A DNA stretch of 64,000 nt, from positions 284,098 to 348,097 of the forward strand of contig FMBT01000327.1 in the NCBI GenBank assembly GCA_900095095.1, written 5' to 3'. The translations under genes were made by a program, and so were the position numbers. The stretch is from Fragilariopsis cylindrus CCMP1102. Lineage: Eukaryota; Bacillariophyta; Bacillariophyceae; Bacillariales; Bacillariaceae. Every line of letters starts with the position of its first letter. Positions within the stretch are counted from its first letter, which is position 1. The notes beneath the pieces are model-generated. The model did no database searches. It worked only from the letters and a program-made list of their open reading frames with translations, and was not told the origin of the DNA. This document shows positions 1-10,500 of this stretch, piece after piece.

Positions 1-919
1 GCTTTTGTTGTTCTTCTAAAGATTGTATTCGTTCCTCAAGATAAGGCAAGACGACTTTTGCCTGCTCAGCAAACATTTTTGACTTGAGAGCATCATCAGT
101 TTTCTCGTCCATACTTGTTGTCTCTCCCTTTTTTACACCATCTGTAGTCCTGACATTCATTGCCGATGGTGTTGTCGTTGTCGTTATGGTTGTATCATCT
201 ATTTTATCCAAGAAGGTGTTCACGATATTATCTATATTAACCCCATCCCCAACAATGGACGACGCTCCTATGACCATAGCCGCGATAATTCCCGTGTTAC
301 GTATTATTTCTTGTGATTTTCGTTCTTCTTGGAGTTCGTCCTCTCGTTTTGCTAATAATCTTACGACCTCGATTTGTTCTTCTAAATATACGAGTTGTTG
401 TTTATATGGAAAATCAGTCGTGGACAGGCTAGATTGTTTTTTTCCATAGGGATCTTTCCCTCTAGATAACAGTCCAGCATCACCTATTCGCATATTGGGT
501 GGCAACAAGGAGTATGTCGTACCGGAAATGGTGGTAATCGATTTTGTATGTTTCGAAGAATGTCTTCTTGGAATGAATTTTCTTGTGTTCTTCTCTATAG
601 ATAGTAATTTAATGGCAACATCTATATTCTCGTCCTCGAGAGGTGCTGTTGTGATGATCTGCCCATCAGGTACCGCAGGATGTCCCGTAACGGTTCCGAT
701 CAAGGTGTAAGTTTGTTCGTCTAATGACCAATCTTGTAATACTGGTGCATTTGATTTACCGTCGTTGGAACGACCGTTGATGAGATTATTCATAATACCG
801 GGTGGTTTGGGAAATTTAAAAGCAAGAGCGGTTACGACTTCTACCTGTAGAAAAATCGAATTCGATAACAATAATACGGCCGAGTACGTAAATATCGCGA
901 GCAGATAATAAAACGCCAT
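1..919 (-). CDS. plastid-targeted GHP-domain protein, 3' end beyond window
   Basis: The reading frame is open from an ATG at 919 to the left window edge (306 codons, no stop), so the gene is partial. Residues 1-30 are a hydrophobic signal peptide ending in a TALA-FKFP junction, like the Ala-Phe cleavage motif of diatom plastid preproteins. Residues 58-139 form the domain shared with the genes at 1610-6955 and 7535-13321: a Trp at 64, GTVTGHP, a VPDG turn, IITT, then after an insertion of about 35 residues SGTTYSL. Two coiled-coil motifs follow, LVYLEEQIEV near 185 and VLPYLEERI near 290, on either side of a short Ala/Ile-rich hydrophobic patch. Function is unknown. I infer a membrane-associated plastid protein of the same family as its neighbours. 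Confidence 0.75.
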   Translation of the reverse strand, partial: MAFYYLLAIFTYSAVLLLSNSIFLQVEVVTALAFKFPKPPGIMNNLINGRSNDGKSNAPVLQDWSLDEQTYTLIGTVTGHPAVPDGQIITTAPLEDENIDVAIKLLSIEKNTRKFIPRRHSSKHTKSITTISGTTYSLLPPNMRIGDAGLLSRGKDPYGKKQSSLSTTDFPYKQQLVYLEEQIEVVRLLAKREDELQEERKSQEIIRNTGIIAAMVIGASSIVGDGVNIDNIVNTFLDKIDDTTITTTTTPSAMNVRTTDGVKKGETTSMDEKTDDALKSKMFAEQAKVVLPYLEERIQSLEEQQK

Positions 920-1609
920 TATTGCCGAGCGACGACGACAACGACGACGGACGAATTTGTTCCTTCTTCCAGGGCATAATTTCAAATCATTATCATTATC
1001 ATTATCGAAATCTTTCTGCTGCGAATATTTTTGATAATAACGATGATTCTGTGGGTAAGGCGCATTCGTCGTCGCAATCGCCGCCGTTGTCATCGTCGTA
1101 CATATATTTCCGTCGTCGTTTCTTTTCCTGCTTCTCTTCATGACTATTGTTACTAGATACTATTTTCGAGGTATGCAAAGATGCATCATTACAAATCAAA
1201 TCACAATTATTTGATGCTTTCACATACATTAAACCAAATCATGTACTTGGGTACTTTTCGTTTCAGTTCACAATTCTCCGTTCGAAGTCGACATCAATTG
1301 ACTTTCTACAACAGTCGTTCTGGATGCGACTTTTTTCGAGCGTGGTGACACAGAGATATTCTGTCACGTAGTTCACTTTTTTACTCATTTGAGTATGCGT
1401 AGTCCGTGATCAAATCCAGTCCCGTATAACCACTATCTAGCATCGTACAATACTAACAATATATATATCCTATAATGAGAGACAAGCAGTACTGTACCAT
1501 CAGTTTAGCTACCAAGGAAAAGAACCGTTTACCTCAGTATTTAATTGATCGTTTATAGTCTTATAATATTTAAATTGTTTATTCTTTTTTTGTCATTATT
1601 ATGTATTTA
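920..1609. other. intergenic, presumed promoter of the leftmost gene
   Basis: The 690 bp between two genes on the minus strand contain no convincing gene. Short open frames here are low-complexity (CGACGA and CATTAT runs). It should hold the promoter of the gene at 1-919 and the terminator of the gene at 1610-6955, but I recognise no clear motif. Confidence 0.5.
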
Positions 1610-4600
1610 TTAGTCGAGTTCGTTCAGATACTTATTGTTGTTATTATTTTTTGGTCGCTGCTGTTCTGTAACTCCCAACATTTCTCTAAATCGTTCTTCA
1701 TCAGCTCTGAGTGATTCAATTTTGCCAATTTTTTCATTCATTTTGTTTTGCAATTCGGTCGTCTCTCCTTCTAACTCTATCACTTTAGCACTTGTTGTTA
1801 CAATAATTTGACGTTGAGATAGCAACTTCGATTCGAGCAAATTGAGCGTAGCTTCCGCACGCCGTCTCCGACCAAGTCGTATAGTCTCCACAGAAGGAGG
1901 AGTCACTTTTATTTTATAACTCAGACGAACTTTCTCCAGCAAACTTGAATAGTTGTTTTCAAACTTGAATTGCATTGTACAGGGAGCACTACCTGCTGGG
2001 ATCAATATCTTTTCGGTGTTGCTTCGCTTCAGGAAGGGTGTTATTTCCTATAGTGAGTGTAGTAAGAAATTGTTAACAGTGAGCAGTGAGCAGTGAGCAG
2101 TGAGCAGTGAGCAATGAGCAATGAGCAATGAGAAGTGATATGGTATTACTTTTGTTCCAATTTAAAAGAAGAAGATCAAAGATGGAAGTTTTTATCATCA
2201 TATTACGTACCTTTACTTTTGCCACCTGTCCATTATCTAGAAACGCCGTTATACCAAACCCGAAATCATATGACTTCTTTTCAACAGTGAACTCAACGAT
2301 AGTTCCTGGGGTGGATACGCGAATGGGTACTGATAAGGTCTTTCCAGCATCGACTCCAACATCTCTTCCAGTGAAATATCCTTCTTTGACATCGTACGAT
2401 GTCAAAGAAAGACCAGCTATATCATTCATTAACAGTGACGTATTTTCCATTACTTTGTCAGATGGCTGATATGATAAGTCGCTCTTTGTAAGCATGTCTG
2501 CTTGTTTTTCAGCCTCTGTGTCAAATTATTTTGCTCGGGAGATATTACTACTTCTTCATTTTGTTGTGATTGTTCTTCCTCGACACGGCTAATATCTTCA
2601 AGACGTTGGAGCTCCTCCAAACGAGTAGATGCTTCCTCATTTTGTTGTAATTGTACTTCCTCGACACGGCTAATATCTTCAAGACGTTGGAGCTCCTCCA
2701 AGCGAGCAGATACTTCCAACTGCTCTTTTTCTATCGAATCGAATTTCTCTTTGGTCCTTGCTGATGATTCGGTGTCATCATCGTCCGTTTCTTGAATACC
2801 GAATTCTGCTTCCAACTGTCCTAGCTCCGTCATGCGAGAAGATTCTGTGCTGCTGATCGCTTCAGCCTCCTCAGCTTCCAGTCGCAATTTTTCTTCCTTA
2901 TCTGCAATTGCCTCGGCCTCTTCCCGGATTAGGTTTATTTCTTCTTCAGCTATTCTTTCTTTCTCTGCTGTTACAATGTCATCAAGCCGTTTCTCTTCAG
3001 CTAATCTTTCTCTCTCTGCTATTGCAATAGTCTCGAGCCGTTCCTCTTCAGCTAGCCTTTCTTCCTCTGCAGTGGCTTTGGCAACAGCCCCAAGCCGTTC
3101 TCCTTCAGCTATTGCTTCTTTTTCTGCAGTGGCTTTGGCAACAGCCTCAAGCCGTTCTTCTTCAGCCAGCCTTTCTATCTCTGCTTGTGCAACAGCCTCA
3201 AGTCGTTCCTCTTCAGCTATTCTTTCTTTCTCTGCTACTGCAATAGCCTCAAGCCGTTCCTCTTCAGTTATTCTTTCTCTCTCTGCGATTACAACAGCCT
3301 CAAGCCGTTCCTCTTCAGCTATTCTTTCTTTCTCTGCGATTTCAACAGCCTCAAGCCGTTTCTGTTCCTCATCAGCTTGAGCTTTTGCAACAGCCTCAAG
3401 TTCCTCCTCACGCTCACGTTTCAATTTAGCTAGTTCATTCCGTTCCTTTTCTTTTCGCGCAGACTCTAATCTACGTTCATATTTCAGTCGATTACCTATC
3501 ATTTGTTGTCTGACTCTTTCCAGTGCCTTCTCGGCTGCAGCCTCGGCCTCTAAGTGCTCCCGGTTTTCCTCAAGTCTTACTCGCTCCGCTGCAGCTTGCT
3601 TCTTTTCTTTAGCCCTACGCTCTTCCTCGCGTTCACGTTCCAATTTAATTACTAATTCGCTTTGAATGGCTTTTTGTTCCTCTACTCGTATTGCTTCCAA
3701 TTTTCGTTCATGTTTCAATCGAGTACCTAGCAGTTGTTGTCTGACTCTTTCCAGTAACTTCTCGGCTGCAGCCTCGGCCTCTAATAACTGCTTCCGTTCT
3801 TCCTCAAGTCTTACTCGCTCGGCTTTAGCAACAGCCTCTAGACGTTTCCTTTCCTCGTCAACAGCTCTAGCTTTTGACTCGATTCTTTTACTTTCTTCGT
3901 CAGCCTTAGCTTTTGCAACAGCTTCAAGTCGTTTCCTTTCCTCGTTAGCCTTAGCTTTTGCAACAGCCTCAAGACGTTCTTCTACAGCTAGTCTTTTTTT
4001 CTCTGCTTTTGCAGTAGCCTCAAGCCGTTTCTTTTCCTCATCGGCTTTAGCTTTTGCAACAGCCTCTAGACGTTTTCTTTCCTCTTTAGCCTTAGCTTTT
4101 GCAACAGCCTCAATACGCTTCTGTTCTTCTTCAGCTAGTTTTTCTTTCTCTGCTTTTGCAATAGCCTCAAGCCGTTTCTTCTCGTCGTTAGCAGCTTTAG
4201 CTTTTGCAACAGCCTCAAGACGACTTTTCTCCTCGTTAGCAGCTTTAGCTTTTGCAACAGCCTCGATACGATTTTTCTCCTCGTTAGCAGCTTTAGCTTT
4301 TGCAACAGCCTCAAGACGTTTTTTCTCCTCAGTCTTAGCTTTGGCGTCTAACTCGAGACGTTTCCTTTCCTCGTCAGCTTTGGCCTCTAACTCGATTCTT
4401 TTCCTTTCTTCGTCAGCCTTAACATCCTCTAGACGTTTTCGTTCTTCTTCAGCTATTCTTTCTTTCTCTGCCTTTGCAACAGCCTCAAGTTGTTTCCTTT
4501 CCTCGTCAGCTTTGGCTTTTTCCAAAGCATCGGCTTTTGCTTCTGACTCGATTCGTATCCGTTCCGCTTCAGCAGCTTTTGCTTTTGCTTCTAAATCAAG

Positions 4601-6955
4601 TCGGTTACGTTCCTCGTCAGCTTTTGCTTCTGAATCGAGACGTTTCCTTTCCTCGTCAGCTTTGGCTTGTGCCTCTATTCTTATCCGTTCCTCGTAAGCA
4701 GCTTTAACTTCTGCAACAGCATCAAGCCGTTTCCGTTCTTCCTCAGCTTTTGCTTCTGAATCAAGACGTTTCCTTTCTTCGTCAGCTTTGGCTTGTGCCT
4801 CGATTCGTATCCGTTCCTCGTCAGCAGCTTTAGCTTCTACAGCCTCAAGTCGTTTCTGTTCTTCCCCAGCTTTTGCTTCTGAATCAAGACGTTTCCTTTC
4901 TTCGTCAGTTTGGCTTTGGCTTGTGCCTCGATTCGTATCCGTTCCTCGTCAGCAGCTTCAGCTTCTACAGCAGCCTCAAGCCGTTTTCGTTCTTCCTTAG
5001 CTTTAGCTTTTGCAACAGCAAGATCCTCAGTAGGATTTGAAACTTGGTCTGAAACTTGGTTTTGATCACCATCTCGAAATCTTCGTCGTATTTCGAACGA
5101 CGTAACTAAAGCCGCACCTCCAGCTACTCCTGCTGTTGCTACTGTTTGGATTCCATTTTGAATCTTTTCCAAAATAGACGATTTTTCATCCGTTTTCCGA
5201 TCTTGTTTTATTTCTTTTGCGGTGGGGGTATTGACATTTTTGACCGATCGTCCTGTTTTCCGTTGTCCTAGTTCCTTCTGCTGCTGCTGTGAGCTGTTCT
5301 TGTTGTCTTAAGTCAATTTTGGCTTTCTCATTAGCCCTCTCTAGCTGCTGCTGCTCTTGTTGTTGTTGTAAACGTTGCTGTTCTTCTAGTTTGGTTTTTT
5401 CAGTAACTCGTCTTGCCGTTTCTTCTTCTTGTCGTAGTTCCTTCTGCTGCTGCTGCTGCTGCAGCTGTTCTTGTTGTCTTAAGTCAACTTTGGCTTTCTC
5501 GTTAGCCCTCGCTTGCTGCTGTTGCTGCTGCTGTTGCTGCTGCTGTTGTTGTAAGCGTTGCTGTTCTTCTTCTACGAGTCGCATCTGTTGTCGTTCCAAT
5601 TCCTTTTGCCTCTTCTGGAGTTCAATTTTTTCTTGCTGCTGCTGCTGTTCTTTTTGTCGTAAGTTAACTTTGGCTTTCTCCTTGGCCTCCACTTGTTGTT
5701 GTTGAAGCCGTTGCTGTTCTTCTCGTCCGAGTCTTGCTTTTTCAACAGCTCGTCTTGCCGTTTCTTCATCTTCAAGTCGCGTTTGTCGTTCCAATTCCTT
5801 TTGCTTCATCTGATGATCGAGCTTCTCTTGTTTTAATTTCTCTACCTCGGCAGCTTTACCCTTTTCCTCCTCTTCTTTTATCTGTAATTGCTGTTGTCGT
5901 TCGATATTTGTCTTCTCAGATATCGCAGCCGCTCTTGCCTTTTTTTCTTCTTCTATATTTTGTCTTTTTTGTTCTCGTTCAATTCTGGCATTTTCAGCCT
6001 CCTCTTTCGCAGCCGCTATGCTAGCCTTTTTATCTTCCTGTTGTTTCTGGTCCTGCTCACGTACAAGTTTGGCTTTATTTGTGTTGACCGTTGTTGTCAC
6101 CGTCGTTGCAGGCGAATCAAAATTAGCAGCATCAATAATACCACCTGGGTCGTTTGCTACGTTCAGCCCAATAACTCCCGCAACTCCAACAGCAGCAGCA
6201 ACACCCAAGGCATTAAAGCCACTTTTTGTTTCTGACGTCTCTAGTTCCGTCATTTGATCGACGATTTGACGTTGGTTTTTCGATGATGTCGTCGATGGAG
6301 GTTTGGGACTCATTTTGATGCTGTTGCTGTTTTTATTCCTACCGAAAAGACTTCTCCTCTGAGGCTTTTCCAATTTGTAACGACTACCAGTTTCAGTGGT
6401 AATTACCATACCTTGTTTTAAATTATTTTCTATAGGAGCGGATGCTGAAATGACATCCCCATCCGGGAGTACAGGATGACCGGTAACAGTACCAGTCAAA
6501 CGACCGGTCGTTGAATCAATCTTCCAATCGTCGATGATGGGTATTCCACCTTTTCTTGGTAGGGTTTGTCTCTTGAGTTGTAAAGGTGGGCCTGGTGGTG
6601 GCACAACATTCTTCGCTTTTCTCCTTTTTTTCTTTGGTGTTTCCAATTTGTATTCACTTCCCGATAATGTTGTGACGATCACCCCCTTCCCTCCTGCAGC
6701 GAAATCAGGATTCGATAATGGTGAAGTCGTAATTTCTTCAAAATCATCCAAGACAGGATGTCCCTTTACAATCCCAGTCAATGTTCCATCTTTCAATAAT
6801 TCCCATTGATCAATTTTTGGTATTTTCTTGTTATTATTCTTACTTGAAGAGAAAGACAAAGCGTCAACCGTCGTCGTCGTCGTCGTCGTGGCAATATACA
6901 CCATGATAGTGACGGCAATGACGTCAAGCAGCATTTTCTTTTTCCCGATCATCAT
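1610..6955 (-). CDS. giant coiled-coil protein with two GHP domains and a C-terminal GOLD-like domain; three frame breaks
   Basis: Exons 6955-2211 and 2047-1610 are separated by an intron with GTACGT...ATAG borders. The start is the ATG at 6955; the longer frame begins only with TTG. Order of parts: signal anchor with a VDA-LSF junction (1-35); two copies of the GHP domain (about 46-104 and 138-195); a Gly/Ala-rich membrane-like segment (247-267); a Gln/Glu/Arg coiled coil; a second Gly/Ala segment (GVAGGAALV) near 5110; about 700 residues of EERKRLEAVAKAKA repeats; and a GOLD-like beta domain (STPGTIVEFTV, DFGFGI, then across the splice FENNYSSLLEKVRLSYKI) with a short coiled tail. The frame changes at about 5290 (one extra base), 4908-4915 (five extra bases) and 2515-2519 (one missing base in a T5 run on the plus strand). 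With these allowed for, the spliced length is a multiple of three, giving about 1725 aa. The GOLD domain is known from p24 and Sec14-like trafficking proteins. The overall role, probably a plastid or membrane tether, is inferred. Confidence 0.7.
2048..2210 (-). other. intron within the coiled-coil/GOLD gene
   Basis: On the minus strand the donor reads AAG|GTACGTAA and the acceptor ACTATAG|GAAATA. Joining the exons keeps frame and reconstitutes the GOLD-like domain across the junction (GQVAKVK + EITPFLK). The intron is 163 bp and contains the heptamer tandem repeat at 2077-2132. Confidence 0.85.
2077..2132. repeat. 7-bp tandem repeat (CAGTGAG/CAATGAG), 8 copies, intronic
   Basis: Five copies of CAGTGAG are followed by three of CAATGAG, a minisatellite inside the intron of the GOLD gene. 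The A/G variant splits cleanly into two blocks, which suggests stepwise expansion. Confidence 0.95.
2940..5030 (-). repeat. coding tandem repeat of EERLEAVAKA type
   Basis: Imperfect units of about 48 to 75 bp encode (A)EKERIAEEERLEAVA and KAKADEERKRLEA variants with strong heptad character, filling the centre of the coiled-coil gene. A longer duplication inside it encodes ADEERIRIEAQAKADEERK. Unit-level sequence identity probably helped produce the five-base insertion near 4910. Confidence 0.85.
6919..6926. promoter_or_regulatory. second TGACGTCA palindrome, inside the 5' coding end
   Basis: This exact TGACGTCA lies in codons 10-13 of the gene at 1610-6955. It may be fortuitous, since it also encodes Asp-Val-Ile of the signal anchor, but it is only 323 bp from the palindrome at 7249. 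Confidence 0.25.
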
Positions 6956-7534
6956 CTCCGTTTTCCAATTGCCGTATGACGGTAGCAAGTAATGAACTTA
7001 GAATATAAAGCAAGAAGGGAATAAAATGATGGCACTTCCCGCCCTACCAATCATAATTTTTGCTAATGCTTTGATTTTTGTTTGCTTTGATGGATATCGT
7101 CTTAAAAATCTTTTTTGTCCTCATTTAATTTCAAGTGTAGTTATTAATGGGGCGGAAAATATCCACGTAGTATTAATGAGTACATATCTATCATACCTAC
7201 CTTGACATGATTGTATTCATAGGTAAAAAATTAAATTAGCGTTTTTTGTGACGTCACTGAACGGTATGCACGCAAGACATAAAAAAAATAAAAAATACGG
7301 CGATTTGAATTTTCGTCCGTTTGTTAAATTCAAATGTTGTGTTATTGTTGCCACAGTTGACACGGTCTGCACATCACATACTGAATACTACCGGAATAAA
7401 AAGGAGAGAGTCGAATGAGGTCAAATTGAACATTACAATCTGAATAAAAAATAATATCGTAAATTGAATGGCTGAATGAAAGAATTTGAATACGAACAAA
7501 AATACGAATCGAACGAACGAACACGACCAATATA
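6956..7534. promoter_or_regulatory. bidirectional promoter region between two plastid-cluster genes
   Basis: These 579 bp separate the divergent start codons at 6955(-) and 7535(+). The region is AT-rich and has no gene. A perfect TGACGTCA palindrome at 7249-7256 sits near the middle, 279 bp from one start and 294 bp from the other, so one site could serve both genes. Confidence 0.6.
7249..7256. promoter_or_regulatory. TGACGTCA (CRE/bZIP-type palindrome)
   Basis: The 8-bp cAMP-response-element palindrome is an exact match. In diatoms, TGACGT/ACGTCA half-sites (CCREs) in the pyrenoidal carbonic anhydrase promoter of Phaeodactylum mediate CO2/cAMP response through a bZIP factor. Whether the site is functional here is inference. 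Confidence 0.5.
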
Positions 7535-10500
7535 ATGAATGCCATGAACGAAAACTGCGGAACCAAAGAACAAAGGGGAGGAAGAATAAGAAGAAATTAT
7601 CCTCGTCGTTCGTCACCACAGAACAATAAGAAAAGAAGGAAAGATAAGACCAAGTTCTTACTCGCGGCTGCGACCACTGCTGCTGCTGTTACTGTTACCT
7701 GTTGCCTTTCTGCGTCTATGAATACGTTGACATCATCATCATCATCATCAAATAGAAATATTGTTGCCGTGGATGCCTTCTCTTTCAATCCATTCCAACA
7801 ACGCCACAGCCGGCAGCAGCACCGTACGAAGAACACTGTTTCTATTTCATCTTCTTCTACTTCTAATGAAGAAATTCAAGAAACTTCTAACGGAGAAAAT
7901 CAAGAAAACACCAACAGCAATAGCATGAATCCCTCTCTTGTTGATTGGAAACTCGAAAGTAACGGAAAACAAATCACGGGAAGATCTGCGAATCATCCTC
8001 TAATACCAGATGGTGAACTATTGACGACTGCGTGTTTGGACTTGAATTGTTTCGATAGCGATAGCGACAATGAAGATATTAACAACCTTCAAGCCGGGGA
8101 CGTCATAACTACGATCAAAGGTACAAAATACGAATTGCTCAAATCTTCACCAGAATCTGATTTTGATTTTGATACTGCTAGTAGTGCTTGTCAACCAGGA
8201 CAAGTGTTTAAAGAAGATGTGTTTTCATACAGCACAGGATTACCATACGAGGATCAACTAGCTTTCTTAGATGAACTAACTGAAATGGTGAAAACATTGC
8301 AAGCGGCGGAAGCGGGAACTACAAGTACTCCGATGTCTAGTAGTACTGATAGTGATCCACAATCACAAACCAATATGAGTATGCCACCAGAATCACCCGT
8401 AAGTCCTGATTATTATGAACAACAAGGTAGTAGCAGTAGGTACAAAATGTATACTTCACCTGCTATTGATACCGTTGCTACCGTTGCTGTATCACCTGAT
8501 AAAAATCGAAATAATAATAATAACGATCGTGGTAGTGATAGTGATAGTGGTAATGGTATGTCTCCCGATAGTGATAGTGGTAATGGTATGTCTCCCGACA
8601 GTGATAGTGATAGTGGTAATGGCATGTCTCCCGATAATAACAAGTTTAGTAGTAGTAGTAGTAGTAGTAGTAGTGCAGGTAGTGGAACAGCACAGCAGCA
8701 GGGATTGGAAGAGTCGCAACGGCCGACATTTTCAGACGACCAATTGAAGCAACAGCAACAGCAAGAATCATTGTCTACCAATAACAACAATCGTATTCTC
8801 GGTGGTGCTGGTGTTGTTAACTTAGCGGCAGCTACAGCAGTCGCAGCCGTTTCACTTGGTGGTGGAACACTACTATCGGGAATAGGAACTGATATAATGG
8901 ATGAAGCTAAAAGACAAGCGGAAGCGTCATTATCACCTCAAGCAAAAGAACTACTTGCATCTGTTACTACTAAGGTCCAAAAAGAATCGAAGGTTGCTCT
9001 TCCTTATCTGGAAGAACAAATTCGTATCGCCGAAATGAAACTTGAAGAATCGAGAATAGAAGAAAAAGCTAAGAATGTATGGAACGAGATAGCGAATTCT
9101 TTAAATACACCATCATCTCCAAGGATGGAAACGGAAACTACAACCACAACAATAGCATCCGCAACAACTACGACCGCAAATGAAGAAGCGGCTGCAGTGA
9201 TACCTGAGTCGATCGAATCAATATCAACAAGAGAACAGGCTATCACTGATACTACTGAAAAACCTGGAAAAGCTGTATCTGAAAAAACAGCTAATATTGA
9301 AAATGATGCTGGAGAACAACCGTCATTGTTGGAAAGTAAGAAAGTTGCGATGGTAGAAGAGTCGTTGTCATCGACACCATTGTCATCGACACCATTGTCA
9401 TCGACACCATTGTCATCGTCATCATCATTAGTTGCTAATACCGCTAACGAAGAAGAAGCGGCTGCAATTATCCCCGAGTCAGTCGAAGTAATATCAGCAA
9501 TAGAAGAGGCTGTCCCAGCTACTAACTCTGCCGAGCAGTCAATGGGGTCATCCAGTGTTGACAATGCGGTCGTTGACGATGTATCGATGGCGTTGAAAGA
9601 CGAGGGAGGAATGGCATCATCTGCAACAGCAATCTTCGAGGAAAAGGCATCAACGTCGATTGATGCAGAAACGGATTTGACTGCAAAGGAACAAGCACCG
9701 ATGGCAAACATTGCTGATAGTGACGTCGCGGACAAAGCAACAACAGATACAAATGCGGAGGAATGGTCAGCGATTGAAAATAATGCAGCGACGGAGATGG
9801 TTACGGAACAAGCACCAATGATGAACGTTGAGAATGAGGAAGGTGAAAGCGATACAATTCAAGCACAAACTGCAGGAGAAGAACAAGAATTGGTCGATAC
9901 TAATCGAATCGTTTCGGAACAATTGGAGGCAGCCCGTCTTGAAGTGGAGAAAGCCGACGGTAACGATAATGACAACAATAACAATATCGAAGCGGCTACT
10001 ACGATTGCAACTGTCGAAGAGAATAAAAACTCCTTTGAAAAATCTTCTCCTTCTTTGATTGAAACCTTTGGTGGTAATTTCGTCGTCGTTGAAGAATCAC
10101 AACCCGGTGATGTCCGAGAACCTATTCGTCTTTCGGTAGACAACACCTTTCTCAACGAAGATTACGATGTAACGACTTCAGATAACTCTATCATCGATAA
10201 CACTGTAGGATCCGATACGGCTTCAAGTAAGAGAACTGTTACCGGTCAAAATCCCACTCCGGAAATGATGAAAGATGCTATCACGGTAGAAGTAGAAAGG
10301 GTCGTTGATTCATCAAGCAATAAAGAAGGAGCTATTTCAACCGAGACGACGACGACTAAAATGCCTGAGATTATTGTTGTTGCGGGCGGAGTGTTTGAGA
10401 ATGGAAGACATATCATTGACACCGTGAGCAAGAATTTACCGGAGATGATTGATACAGGAAAAAAGACAGCACAATCGATCGCTGACACCGGACGAGAGGT

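Noticed and set aside
2500-2560. A 38-nt micro-intron joining the coiled coil to the GOLD part
   Set aside because: GTAGTAATAT...CAGAG could be spliced, but it is far shorter than the other introns here (125-241 bp). One missing base in the T5 run at 2515-2519 explains the shift equally well.
2832-4697. Long plus-strand open frames rich in Ser, Phe and Ala
   Set aside because: They are the antisense of the EERLEAVAKA coiled-coil repeat: GAA/CTT-type codons read backwards give Ser/Phe/Leu. No signal, motif or initiation context.
8535-8640. CRISPR-like regular repeats
   Set aside because: Repeats are in-frame coding units (SDSGNGMSPD) in a eukaryotic gene with no unique spacers.
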